Below are positions 53,369 to 63,098 of a stretch of 64,000 nt of DNA, piece after piece. The notes beneath the pieces were generated by a model that searched no databases, was not told the origin of the DNA, and worked only from the letters and a program-made list of their open reading frames with translations. Source of the DNA: Phyllobacterium sp. T1293. GTDB taxonomy: Bacteria > Pseudomonadota > Alphaproteobacteria > Rhizobiales > Rhizobiaceae. The stretch's first letter is position 1; the number at the start of each line of letters is the position of its first letter. Location of the stretch: positions 62,001-126,000 of the forward strand of contig NZ_CP088274.1 in NCBI RefSeq assembly GCF_020731415.2, in the 5' to 3' direction. Both the position numbers and the translations under genes were made by a program.

Positions 53369-56300
53369 TTAGAACTTCTTACCGACACGCAGCCCGAATG
53401 CATGGTTCTGATTGTCTGCCCCGACGGTTGTTCGGTAGTCAAAATTCGCGTTCCAGTCTGTATCAAGTTGTGCATCGAGCGAAAGACCGAGCGTGACATA
53501 GTCACTGCCGCTGCTCTCGGTATTCAAGTCGTAGGGAAGTCCTGCCGTATCGGCATAACCGAGCCTGATCTGGCTTGATCCTTCAAAGTCGTGCGTATAC
53601 TCCGCACGGGCACCCGGCTTCAACGCACCCCACTCCATCGGAATGGTGTATTCCATGCGCAGGCCAAGAATACCCGACAATGTATCGACAGTCTGGTCGC
53701 CATATTTCAGCGCATAGGCACCACCGCTTTTTTCGGTGAAGCCATTCAGCCACGACCGGGAGAAATCAAACCGGCCATAAGGCGACACCAGCCAGCCATC
53801 CTTGCGGTGCTCGTAACTTGCGGTAAGCGATCCGAATATCTGCTGGCCGTCACGATCACCGGAGGCAAAATCGCCGGTGGACGTGATATAGCGCCGACTG
53901 CTGAAATCCAGCCAGCTTCCGCCGATCAAACCGTCGATGAAGACCGATTTAACCGGTGAGTAGCTGCCATAGATTGCAGCACTATAGGCATGAGCGCGGC
54001 TTTCCGTACCGTTGTCACCAATATCGGATGCATCGCGGCCATAACCAAAACCAAAACCGGCGACGAACTTTTTGGAGAACCGGTAGTCCATACCGGCACT
54101 CACACCGACTGTCGTATAATCGAAATCCAGATTCCGATCATTGCGATCACCGAAATTCACGAAACCGCCCGTCCACACTGCCAGTCGGCCAAGGTTTAAG
54201 TCCGGGGCCGGCTGGTTCTGTTTCTGCTGCTTCTTGCGGTTCTCTTCGGCGAACGAATGCATGGAAAAATCAGGCGCACCATTCGACAATCCGGGAGCGG
54301 AATTTGATTGCATCAGTGTGCGGAACGGTTCGTCCATTTCACCCGGCCCGTTCTCCTGCGCATAGTCGAGTCTTATGGCCATGCTGTTGTTGCGCCGGTC
54401 ACCTTCATCATGCAATTGCTCAAGGCGCGAATTGAAGTTCTGGATCTGGTTGGCAGCAAAGCGTTTGGCACTGTCCGCCTGTGCGGTCAGCAAACCGATG
54501 ACCTCTGGGTCCTTCGACGGGTCCGGACGAGCTGTAACGATAAAGGTGATCGTCGCCGGGTTCGACGTGCCATAGGGGTTCGACAGCGTGTACTGCACCA
54601 GCAGATTACCGGCATAGTTGGGATCAGATGCATAAACCATGTCAAAGGCCGGCTGGCTTGCGGCAATGCTCACCGGACCGGCCGAACTGTCGGAAATGCC
54701 GACAATGCGCGCGTTGGAGAAGGGCCCGCCCGTCGATCCCTGCGTCAGGTCAACATGGACTGTCTGTCCCGCCAGCACTTCCACCGTACGCGATGCCGCC
54801 ACTGGCGCTGGCGGCAGACGGCGCACCGTGACCTCATAGGTCTTCGTCGTTGTATTGTCCTGTGCCGTGACGACAACTGCGATGCGGGTCTGTCCGACAG
54901 GCAGCTGTATCGCGGCACTGGATGAACCGGAACCAACAGTTTGGCCCTGAACGGTGATGGTCGCACTGGGTGCGGTGGCCGTTGGCGTCAGAGCCATGGT
55001 CTCGGTAGTATTGGGCACTTCGATCGTATAGCTGGTGACTGAGGACGAGAAACCGGGTTGCAGTGTTCCCGAACTTGGCGATAGAGCCGACAGGTCTGCA
55101 ATCGCCACCGGCGCGGCCACGTTGAATGTCACTGTTGCATTGTTTGCGCCGCCCGGGCCGGTTGCCGCAAAGACCAGACTATCGGTCCCGCTGAACGTGC
55201 TGTTGGGCGTATAGGTGGCATTTCCGCTCTCGCTCACCCCAGCCGTGCCGTTTGACGGTGCTGTTACGAGAGAATAGGTTAATGGACCTGCCCCTGTCGC
55301 CGTGACCGTAAAGGCTTTTGCCTGATTGAAGGCGACAGCGACGGTTTGTGGCTGAGCCACCGGCGGTGCCACGTTGACGGTTATGGTCACAAGAGCCGGC
55401 GCTGACGTACCGGTTGCATTGGTTGCGGTATAGGTGAATGAAGTCGTACCGGAGAAGCCTGTAGCAGGCTGGTATGTTATCGAGGTGCCGCTGGCCACAG
55501 CTGTACCGGAAGACGGTGCAGCGGCAATGGCGACGGATGTGGCCGTACCAGTAATGTCAAGCGTGATGGGATTGCTGCCCGAGTTGAATGCGACTGTTGC
55601 CGAAACCGGGTTTGCCACAGGTATGGCATCGACAATTGACAGCGAATAATTTTGTGTGACGGTGAACGGCGAACCAGCTCCCGTTGAGAAATCGGTCGCG
55701 GTTATGGAGAAATTGATATTGCCTGCCGCCGCGGGTGTTCCGCTGAGAACTATCCCGTCTGAACCGTTGCCCGTCCAGGTAAGTCCCGCAGGCAATATCG
55801 GGAAAGTATATGTGGTTGGTCGTGTCCCGCCAGATGCAGCGAACGTCTGGCTATAGGGTACGCCAACAGTGGCGGTGGGTAAGGCACCGGCTGCCGGAGT
55901 CATCACCATTGTCGGCGGCGTGACGGTGATCGACACTGTGGCTGGCGCCGACGTTCCACTCGCATTCGTTGCAGTGTAAGTGAAACTGTCAGGTCCCCCA
56001 CTATTGATCGGCGCAAAATAGGTAATCGTCGTTCCAGAAGCGCTTGCAAAGCCGCCGTTGGCGGGAAAACTCGCAATGGCAACGGATGTTGCAGCTCCAC
56101 CCGTAATATTCAGCGTAATCAAATTATCCCGGCTATTGAAAGCCACTGTTGCTGATACGGGATTCGCAATAGGTACAGCCTCAACAACTGCTATCGAATA
56201 AGTCTGGCTTGCCGTATATGGCCCGGGAGCACCGCTGCTATCCGTTGCTGTAACAGTGAAATTAACGTTGCCAATCGCCGTCGGTGTTCCGCTGATGACA

Positions 56301-59300
56301 CCGGCTGCCGACAGGCTAAGACCAGCCGGTAAGGTGCCGGTTGTAACAGCATAGCTATAGGGAGCCGTACCGCCGCTCGCCCCATTGAGCGTGGCCGAAT
56401 AGGCTGTACCAACAACACCACCCGCAAGCGTCGTCGGGGGCAAGGTGATGGTTGGTGCGTTGATGATCAGCGTATACGACCGGCTGCCCGTCGCTGGCCC
56501 ACTGCCTGTGCTGCTATCGGTCGCTGTAACGGTGAAGTTGGCATTGACCTGTGCTGTTGGCGTTCCGCTGAGAACACCTGTTCCCGGGTTCAGCGTAATA
56601 CCTGCCGGCAGGCTGCCGGACGTAATTGCGAACGTATAGGGAGCAATGCCTGCACTCGCGCTGACTGTTTGCGAATAGGGAACGGCCACCGTTCCCGCAG
56701 CCAATGTTTCGGGACTGACTATGACAGTCCCTGTATTGATGGCCCAGGTATAAGCTTGGCTACCGGTAAAGCCATTGGCATCAGTTGCTCTAATGGTGGT
56801 TGAAAATGTCCCCGATGATGTTGGTGTTCCAGAGAACTGACCGGCCGAGGTGAATGAAACCCCAACAGGCAAACTACCCGCAGTCAAAGAGAAGCTGTAA
56901 GGCGCGGCTCCACCTGTGGCTGACACAGCGGCAGCATAGGGCGTACCAGTTGCACCATTGGGTAGTGTCGCAGGCGCCACGATGATCGTCGGTGCATTGA
57001 TAACCCAGTTATAGACCTGCACGGCAGTAAAGCCGTTGGCATCGGTCGCCCTGATGGTGGTTGAAAATGATCCGGATGCTGTCGGTGTTCCAGAGAATTG
57101 ACCGGCCGAGTTAAACGAAACTCCGATCGGCAAACTGCCTGACGTCAAGGAGAAATTATAGGGCGCTGCACCACCCGTGGCTGACAAAGTGGCTGCATAC
57201 GGCGTACCGGCTGCGCCATTGGGCAGTGTTGCGGGCGCCACTGTAATTGTTGGTGCAGATACCGACAATACGTAGTTCTGGGTTCGAGCGAAGGGCGCAC
57301 CTGTGCCTGTCGAACTATCGGTTGCGCGAATGCTGACAGTATATAATCCGGGTTGCGTTGGCGTGCCCGACAACGTGCCAGCTGAGTTTAAGCTTATCCC
57401 TACCGGTAGAGCACCCGCCGAAAGGCTATAGTTGTAGGGTGCCGTTCCTCCGGATGCGACAAATGCTTGCGAGTAAGCCTGGCCATAAGATAGTACAAGC
57501 GTTCCTGCTGGCGGTGTCATTGAGAGCGTAGGCGCAGCGATGGTCAGCGAATAGCTTCGGCTGGCCGTCATAGAAGCACTGTCGGTGGCCGTGAGCGTGA
57601 AGTTGAACGTACCTGCTGCCGTCGATGTTCCCGAGATGCCGCCGCTCGATGAGACAGAGACACCAGCGGGCAGTCCTCCGGCTGTGAGTGCATATGTATA
57701 AGGCGCAGTGCCGCCTGTCGCAGGGTTGATCGAGGCGGAATACGCCACACCGACTTGACCGTTTGCAAGAGTGGTGGCAGGCAAGATAAGCGCATCTGGA
57801 TCAACGGTCAGCGAATAGTTTTGCGTAACGCTGAACGGACCACTTCCGGTCGAGCTGTCGGTGGCCGTGACAGAGAAACTGAACGGACCAGCTGTCGTCG
57901 GCGTACCACTGAGAGTACCGTTTGACAGATTTAGATTGAGACCCGCAGGCAAGGCGCCAGCAGTGACGGCATAGCTATAGGCGGCTGTGCCCCCAGATGC
58001 GGTGAATGTCTGGCTATAAGCTGCACCGACAGTTGCATCAGGCAACGCACCTGACGCCGGAGCCAAAGCCAATGTGGGCGGGCTGATGGTAATCGTAACC
58101 GTGGCCGGCGCCGACGTGCCGGTAGCATTTGTCGCTGTATAGGTGAAACTATCAGGTCCGGCACGTCCAGTTATTGGCGTATAGGTTATGGATGTCCCCG
58201 ACGCTGTAGCGGTACCATTTGTGCCTTGGGTGCCAACCGCGACCGAGATCGCTACGCCGCCCGTGATGTTCAGCGTGATTGGATTGGCAGACGAATTATA
58301 AGCGACCGTTGCCGAGACAGGATTCGCAATCGGTGCTGGCGGATTGACAGTCAGGGAATAATTTCGAGTGACTGTGAATGGCCCAGTTCCCGTCGAGCTG
58401 TCGGTTGCCGTAATTGAGAAACTAAACGGACCAGCTGTCGACGGCGTGCCGCTGAGAGTACCGTTTGACAGGTTCAGATTAAGACCCGCAGGCAAGGCAC
58501 CAGCCGTGATGGCATAGCTATAGGGAATCTTGCCGCCAGATGGTGTGAACGTCTGTGTATAGGCAGTGCCAACAGTTGCAGCGGGCAAGGCGCCAGACGC
58601 CGGGGACATCGCCAGTGTAGGCGGACTGATCGTGATCGACACCGTGGCAGGCGTCGAGGTGCCGCCTGCATTTGTTGCCGTATAGGTAAAGCTATCAGGT
58701 CCGGCATATCCGGCTGTTGGGGTGTAAGTTATCGACGTTCCCGAAGCTATGGCGGTGCCGTGCGTCGCCTGACTGCCAACGGCAACCGAAGTGGCGGCGC
58801 CACCCGTAAGATTGAGGGTAATCGGATTGGCACTCGAATTATAAGCGACAACAGCCGAGACCGCATTGGCAACCGGCGGCGCCACATTGGCTACGGTGAC
58901 CGTGACAGTGTCCAATTTGAAGAATGGGCAGTTACAATCCGAACTGGTGCTGCTCTCCCTGGCTACGATATCAAACGTATAGGTTCCAGCTGCACTTGGT
59001 GTCCCTGTCAGACTGCCATTTGATGCAAGACTGATACCGGGAGGCAAAGTACCGCTATTGACGGTGTAAATATAAGGCGCAATGCCGCCATTGGTTGTAA
59101 GCGAAGCCGTACTAGGCTGACCGACAGCCAGCGTGTGTGTCAGAGGTGACGTTGTCAAAATCGGATTGGCGACCGTAGCGCCGTAGGATTTTTGAGCCGT
59201 TGCGCCCACATTATCGGTCGCTTGAACGACCAGTGTATGCGCCCCTCGCTCCGTTGGTGTACCCGACAGAGTGCTGCCACTAAGGTTTATTCCCGGCACG

Positions 59301-59809
59301 CCGCCTGACACAAGCGAGAACGTATAGGGTGCAACCCCACCACTGGCCGAAAGGCTTTGGTTGAAGCTGACCCCAGCCCGCATGGAGCCAAGTGCCCCGG
59401 GGGAAATGGTCATTGTCGAGGCGGGGCCAATCGTAACATTGACGAGAATGGATTGCGCAGAAGCGCCAGCAAGCACAAAACTGTCAGTCGTTGCGACATC
59501 AGCTCCGCCATTGTGCGAATATTGAATAAGGCCCGAGTTTATATTCAGAACTGTGATTGTTCCGTGTTGCGGTTGCGTCGTGACCGAGGGGTTATTCAGG
59601 CCGAACGGATCGCAAGTCACTGTGAGCTGTGTAGAGCCTCCGTGAACAACCGAAATGTTATAGGGGCCGCAATTTTGCGCCGAGGCCGGATTTGAAAATA
59701 ACAAGCTCGCGCCAATAAGCAGGAAAAAGCCCATACAGACCATCAGAAGGTTGTCGGGAACACGACTGATCCGGCCACCAAAAGCTGGCACTTCCCCCAT
59801 TTTCCCCAT
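53369..59809 (-). CDS. Giant Ig-repeat autotransporter adhesin
   Basis: A 2146-residue type V secreted surface protein. Signal-like helix LLMVCMGFFLLIGASLLFSNPASA ends near residue 44. The passenger (to about residue 1750) has some 15-20 Ig-like units of two kinds: putative-Ig repeats (GTAYSQTF-ASGGTAPYSYA---GALPAGLNL---NGTLSGTPT) and cadherin/Big-like repeats (NPVSATVAYNSSANPITLNITGG--TSVAV and PDSFTYTATNA-GTSAPATVTITI). A linker helix (ADSAKRFAANQIQNFNSRLEQL) leads to a 270-residue beta-barrel beginning RLAVWTGGFVNFGDR and ending GLRVGKKF with a terminal Phe. ATG 59809 follows GGGGGGCGAG; ATG 59800 is an alternative. Probable adhesin, convergent with the Tail Collar genes. Confidence 0.93.
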   Translation of the reverse strand: MGKMGEVPAFGGRISRVPDNLLMVCMGFFLLIGASLLFSNPASAQNCGPYNISVVHGGSTQLTVTCDPFGLNNPSVTTQPQHGTITVLNINSGLIQYSHNGGADVATTDSFVLAGASAQSILVNVTIGPASTMTISPGALGSMRAGVSFNQSLSASGGVAPYTFSLVSGGVPGINLSGSTLSGTPTERGAHTLVVQATDNVGATAQKSYGATVANPILTTSPLTHTLAVGQPSTASLTTNGGIAPYIYTVNSGTLPPGISLASNGSLTGTPSAAGTYTFDIVARESSTSSDCNCPFFKLDTVTVTVANVAPPVANAVSAVVAYNSSANPITLNLTGGAATSVAVGSQATHGTAIASGTSITYTPTAGYAGPDSFTYTATNAGGTSTPATVSITISPPTLAMSPASGALPAATVGTAYTQTFTPSGGKIPYSYAITAGALPAGLNLNLSNGTLSGTPSTAGPFSFSITATDSSTGTGPFTVTRNYSLTVNPPAPIANPVSATVAYNSSANPITLNITGGVAISVAVGTQGTNGTATASGTSITYTPITGRAGPDSFTYTATNATGTSAPATVTITISPPTLALAPASGALPDATVGAAYSQTFTASGGTAAYSYAVTAGALPAGLNLNLSNGTLSGTPTTAGPFSFSVTATDSSTGSGPFSVTQNYSLTVDPDALILPATTLANGQVGVAYSASINPATGGTAPYTYALTAGGLPAGVSVSSSGGISGTSTAAGTFNFTLTATDSASMTASRSYSLTIAAPTLSMTPPAGTLVLSYGQAYSQAFVASGGTAPYNYSLSAGALPVGISLNSAGTLSGTPTQPGLYTVSIRATDSSTGTGAPFARTQNYVLSVSAPTITVAPATLPNGAAGTPYAATLSATGGAAPYNFSLTSGSLPIGVSFNSAGQFSGTPTASGSFSTTIRATDANGFTAVQVYNWVINAPTIIVAPATLPNGATGTPYAAAVSATGGAAPYSFSLTAGSLPVGVSFTSAGQFSGTPTSSGTFSTTIRATDANGFTGSQAYTWAINTGTVIVSPETLAAGTVAVPYSQTVSASAGIAPYTFAITSGSLPAGITLNPGTGVLSGTPTAQVNANFTVTATDSSTGSGPATGSRSYTLIINAPTITLPPTTLAGGVVGTAYSATLNGASGGTAPYSYAVTTGTLPAGLSLSAAGVISGTPTAIGNVNFTVTATDSSGAPGPYTASQTYSIAVVEAVPIANPVSATVAFNSRDNLITLNITGGAATSVAIASFPANGGFASASGTTITYFAPINSGGPDSFTYTATNASGTSAPATVSITVTPPTMVMTPAAGALPTATVGVPYSQTFAASGGTRPTTYTFPILPAGLTWTGNGSDGIVLSGTPAAAGNINFSITATDFSTGAGSPFTVTQNYSLSIVDAIPVANPVSATVAFNSGSNPITLDITGTATSVAIAAAPSSGTAVASGTSITYQPATGFSGTTSFTYTATNATGTSAPALVTITVNVAPPVAQPQTVAVAFNQAKAFTVTATGAGPLTYSLVTAPSNGTAGVSESGNATYTPNSTFSGTDSLVFAATGPGGANNATVTFNVAAPVAIADLSALSPSSGTLQPGFSSSVTSYTIEVPNTTETMALTPTATAPSATITVQGQTVGSGSSSAAIQLPVGQTRIAVVVTAQDNTTTKTYEVTVRRLPPAPVAASRTVEVLAGQTVHVDLTQGSTGGPFSNARIVGISDSSAGPVSIAASQPAFDMVYASDPNYAGNLLVQYTLSNPYGTSNPATITFIVTARPDPSKDPEVIGLLTAQADSAKRFAANQIQNFNSRLEQLHDEGDRRNNSMAIRLDYAQENGPGEMDEPFRTLMQSNSAPGLSNGAPDFSMHSFAEENRKKQQKQNQPAPDLNLGRLAVWTGGFVNFGDRNDRNLDFDYTTVGVSAGMDYRFSKKFVAGFGFGYGRDASDIGDNGTESRAHAYSAAIYGSYSPVKSVFIDGLIGGSWLDFSSRRYITSTGDFASGDRDGQQIFGSLTASYEHRKDGWLVSPYGRFDFSRSWLNGFTEKSGGAYALKYGDQTVDTLSGILGLRMEYTIPMEWGALKPGARAEYTHDFEGSSQIRLGYADTAGLPYDLNTESSGSDYVTLGLSLDAQLDTDWNANFDYRTTVGADNQNHAFGLRVGKKF
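57815..58900. repeat. Two near-identical 543-bp tandem units in the autotransporter gene
   Basis: Landmarks recur at a spacing of exactly 543 bp (181 codons), for example AGACCCGCAGGCAAGG at 57939 and 58482, and GAGAGTACCG at 57911 and 58454. Each unit encodes one cadherin-like plus one putative-Ig domain. A second, shorter pair with a 261-bp period (87 codons) lies near 56801 and 57062. Confidence 0.85.
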
Positions 59810-60437
59810 CTCGCCCCCCAGCAGAGAATTTGATCAGGCTTAAAGTAAGCTGAGATCAACCCAAATTATTAATGTCTAGATATCAAATACAACTGATATC
59901 TCAACTCAAAGACATTGAATGCCGCGTCAAAAAAATAAGTCAACATGCATTTGATCCAATATCTAGTACCAATTTTTATAATGATAGATAATAATCTACC
60001 GTGACAAAGTAGATACAGTATCAATATAAAACTATAAAACTTTCTAAAAAATGACTTATGAATATCAAACTAAATAATTACATACGTATAGAAAATTGCT
60101 TTAATACTAATAATTAACTTGAGATTAAAAGTTTTCTAGTTATTCACTATCAATTAAATGACAATATAACAATTAATTATATTTCCGTTGTACAAATTCC
60201 ATCCTAAGTCACTTGTGAAAATGGCATCACCGAGTACACATTCTTTTGCCAACAGAGGTAGTACACTATCATATACTTGTATTCCCAATGATCCGTTGGA
60301 GCTTGGAAGCGCAGAATGGGTAATATCGATAATGTGTTTCATGATGTCATTGGCACAATCGATGCCGCAAATTCCTTGGCAGCAGTGCCCGATATTTTGG
60401 AAGCTATTCGGGGTCAATATATTTTACAAAAGGTCGC
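59810..60437. other. 628-bp AT-rich region upstream of the autotransporter
   Basis: From 59860 to about 60200 the DNA is very AT-rich and without any credible gene; it should hold the autotransporter promoter. A minus-strand frame 60154-60417 (TTG start, TPNSFQNIGHCCQGICGIDC onward) and an overlapping plus-strand frame 60188-60454 exist but neither has a recognisable family. The region abuts the broken end of the CaiB pseudogene, so it may be foreign DNA. Confidence 0.4.
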
Positions 60438-60829
60438 CTATGTCGCCTGGATGACGTCGTCATATGCCGGCAAATCACGATACCGTCCGGCGGAGCCGAA
60501 GCCCAGGCAGTGTACATAGACGATGCCTCCATCCGTCGAAGCGATCAGTTGCCGCATGGACTCCAGATCATCTTCTTTTTTTTCAGGTCAAGCACCACGG
60601 ACTTCTTGCCCCTGTTAAGCATCATGTGGTTCGCACCCATTCCCTCAGTGTGCACCGGCTTACCTGAATTGCGCATCATGTCACCGCCAGGTGCTTCCAC
60701 CTTGATGACCTCTGCGCCGAGGTCCGCCAGGACTTCCGTGGCGTAGGGGCCAAACACGATAGTCGTCATGTCAACGATCCGAATGCCAGTCAGCATACCC
60801 CCGGTATACACGGAACTACTTTGCATCAT
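60438..60829 (-). pseudogene. CaiB/BaiF CoA-transferase, frameshifted and truncated
   Basis: The N-terminal part is intact: MLTGIRIVDMTTIVFGPYATEVLADLGAEVIKVEAPGGDMMR and MMLNRGKKSVVLDLKK, as in class III CoA-transferases. After LDLKKKK the frame breaks at a run of eight A on the minus strand (about 60575-60582). In the shifted frame the family sequence resumes (EDDLESMRQLIASTDGGIVYVHCLGFG, GRYRDLPAYDDVIQAT) and then stops at 60438, where about two thirds of the gene is missing. RBS GGGAGAAC precedes ATG 60829. The frameshift plus the loss of the C-terminal part show a dead gene. Confidence 0.88.
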
Positions 60830-61164
60830 GTTCTCCCGAATGAGCGCATACTAATCACTTACTGAATGGCTTTAACCAGCTGGGTTGGTGCGAGACCAAT
60901 GGATAGTGGTTAATGCCCGGCCCCTCCGCAGGCTTGCGAAGCAAGCGCACCTCTACGGTGTCTCACGGCCCCGCGTAATCCCGGCGTAGATGACCACGAC
61001 CAGCCTTTTCTACGCTCGGAGTTCGGGCTATCTCCATGAAGCCATGAGGCACTGGCACCTGATGCTCTCCTCACAACTGTTCGCCGATCGTAACTAGCAT
61101 TCCGACCACGTATGAACTATGTGTGGCGGTTAGAAGTGACTATTCCATTTATTGAGAGGATTGG
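60830..61164. other. 335-bp region between the pseudogene and the LysR gene
   Basis: No gene is supported. It contains the hairpin GCTTGC-GAA-GCAAGC (60932-60946) and a GC-rich stretch to about 61100 whose short open frames (for example MRHWHLMLSSQLFADRN on the plus strand) look like scraps of a mobile element, but no family can be named. The LysR promoter must lie at its right end. Confidence 0.35.
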
Positions 61165-62073
61165 ATGGATCGCCTTGAGGCCATGTCGATGCTGCTGGAA
61201 GTTGTCGATCATGGTAGCTTCTCGGCTGCCGGCCGGGCGATGCGGGTATCGTTGCCAACATTGAGCCGTCGGATTTCCGAACTGGAGGCCCTGCTTGGCG
61301 CCCGCCTGCTCACGCGCACAACCCGCAAAATCACGCTGACTGATGCCGGCGCTGTATACGTCGCTGCCACACGAGAGATTCTCAATAAGGTGAAACAGGC
61401 GGAGCGTGAAGTAGCAGGCGAATTCATCGAGCCGATCGGCGAATTGGTTGTAACAGCTCCCACAATGTTCGGGCGCCTTCATGTCTTACCGATTATTACC
61501 GAGTTTCTGGAACGTTACTCCGGAATTCATGTGCGGTTGGTGCTGATTGACACCAATCTGGCGCTGGTCGAGGAAAATGTTGATGTGGCGATCCGGATCG
61601 GCCAGCTTCCAGATAGTGCCATGACCGTCAGTCGCGTGGGATTGATCCGAACCGTGCTGTGTGGCAGTCCCCGTTTGTTTGCAGACAAGGGTGAACCGCG
61701 CACACTTGATGATATCGCGCACTTTCCGTCAATTACGATAAACATGCCCATTCAAGTTGCACAGTGGCGCTTTGGCGTTCCCGGCTCACCGGACGCACGC
61801 ATTCCCCCATTGTCGTCTCGCCTGACGGTAACAACCCCGGAGGCGGCAGCAGCAGCGGCGATTCAGGGGGTGGGGCTCACTCAACTCCTGCATTACCAGG
61901 TGGCTGATGCCGTAAAGGCCGGAATGTTGCAGATCGTTCTCGAAGAGATGGAACCGGCCCCCTCTCCGGTCCACGTGCTCCATACATCGAAAGCGCCGTT
62001 GCCGCTCAAACTCCGTTGTTTCCTGGACTTTGCCGCGCCGCGGCTTCGCACCGACCTCGCGGCTCTGTCATAG
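61165..62073 (+). CDS. LysR-family transcriptional regulator
   Basis: The 302-residue protein has an N-terminal helix-turn-helix (MDRLEAMSMLLEVVDHGSFSAAGRAMRVSLPTLSRRISELEALLG) and a C-terminal substrate-binding domain with GELVVTAPTMFGRLHVLPIITEFLERYSGIHVRL and NVDVAIRIGQLPDSAMTVSRVG. This is the CrgA/DsdC-like group that often controls neighbouring oxidoreductase, GST or hydrolase genes. It precedes three genes on the same strand, which are its likely targets. RBS GAGAGGATTGG upstream of the ATG. Confidence 0.93.
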   Translation: MDRLEAMSMLLEVVDHGSFSAAGRAMRVSLPTLSRRISELEALLGARLLTRTTRKITLTDAGAVYVAATREILNKVKQAEREVAGEFIEPIGELVVTAPTMFGRLHVLPIITEFLERYSGIHVRLVLIDTNLALVEENVDVAIRIGQLPDSAMTVSRVGLIRTVLCGSPRLFADKGEPRTLDDIAHFPSITINMPIQVAQWRFGVPGSPDARIPPLSSRLTVTTPEAAAAAAIQGVGLTQLLHYQVADAVKAGMLQIVLEEMEPAPSPVHVLHTSKAPLPLKLRCFLDFAAPRLRTDLAALS

Positions 62074-62256
62074 CCCTAAGCCCATTATAAACCGTCGAGT
62101 GGGCGCAATACTTTCATTTAATGAAATAATATCTTGCCAATTTGAGTAGTTCCGCGCGCCTGACGCAGCAGTTAGATGTGCTGCCGGCAGACAATGGTGT
62201 TGCGGGTTCTTTGTAGCCTCGCAGACCCTCGCCCCTATTGAGAAGGAGGCAGTATA

Positions 62257-63027
62257 GTGGCTACGACAGAGTTTTCACAGGACCGCACGACTTCAATGCA
62301 AGGAGATACCAAGGAGGCAGTGCCCGCCACAACTATTGTGCTGGTGCATGGAGCGTTTGTGGATGGTTCGGGTTGGCGAGCGGTACACGATAGACTGAAT
62401 CGCGAAGGTTATCGCGTCGTGGTCGTGCAGAACGCCATCCGGTCGCTTGAGGATGATGTTGCCAATACGAGGCGCGCGATCGACGCAGCTCCAGGTAACG
62501 TGATCCTTGTGGGCCACTCCTACGGTGGTGTCGTCATCTCCGAGGCGGGCAACAACCCGAAGGTCATTAGCCTGGTTTATGTGGCTGCCTTTGTCGCCGA
62601 TGCGGGAGAATCGGTCCAGACGTTGACAGCCAATCATGTGCCGGGCGGATCGAAACCGCCCTTCCTGCCGACCGGCGATGGCTACATCCTGTTTGACACC
62701 TCCAAATTCCCTCAAGTTTTCGGCGGCGACCTTCCTCTCGAAACGAGCAGCTTCATGGCAGCAGCGCTCAAGCCTTGGGGCATCGCATCGATGGCCGGCA
62801 AAGTCACCGCCGCCGCGTGGCGTGCGAAACCCAGCTGGTATGTGGTCGCCACCGACGACAGGCTCGTCGACCCCAATCTTCAACGACAGATGGCACAGTC
62901 GGCCGGCGCGCATATCGTTGAAGTCGCTGGCAGCCATGCGATCTATATGACCCAACCTGAAACAATCGCCATGACGGTTGTGCAGGCGGCGAGAGCCACA
63001 GCGGATTGTGGGCCGAACCAAGCATAG
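62257..63027 (+). CDS. Alpha/beta hydrolase
   Basis: The 256-residue protein has an alpha/beta-hydrolase fold: VLVHGAFVDGSGWRAV (oxyanion region), nucleophile elbow VGHSYGGVVI with Ser, acid region near DDRLVDPNLQRQM and catalytic His in AGSHAIYMTQPE. The family is widespread and poorly characterised (often named salicylate esterase-like or alpha/beta hydrolase). The GTG start at 62257 has AAGGAGG at good spacing, though it leaves an unusual 25-residue polar N terminus; a later start near residue 25 cannot be excluded. Followed by a GST gene. Confidence 0.92.
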   Translation: MATTEFSQDRTTSMQGDTKEAVPATTIVLVHGAFVDGSGWRAVHDRLNREGYRVVVVQNAIRSLEDDVANTRRAIDAAPGNVILVGHSYGGVVISEAGNNPKVISLVYVAAFVADAGESVQTLTANHVPGGSKPPFLPTGDGYILFDTSKFPQVFGGDLPLETSSFMAAALKPWGIASMAGKVTAAAWRAKPSWYVVATDDRLVDPNLQRQMAQSAGAHIVEVAGSHAIYMTQPETIAMTVVQAARATADCGPNQA

Positions 63028-63098
63028 ATACCGGATACCGCCGCACAGATAGAACGAAGCAATGATTGCCACATCCGATTAAAAAAGGACTACTCCAC

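Noticed and set aside
54308..54925. 205-codon plus-strand frame within the autotransporter gene
   Set aside because: Explained by the repetitive, GC-biased codons of the real gene on the other strand.
53369..59809. Repeats considered as a CRISPR-like or phage array
   Set aside because: Repeat periods are multiples of three, encode Ig-like domains, and lie in one open reading frame.
60154..60417. 87-codon minus-strand frame next to the CaiB pseudogene
   Set aside because: TTG start, no RBS, no recognised family, and an overlapping frame of similar length on the other strand.
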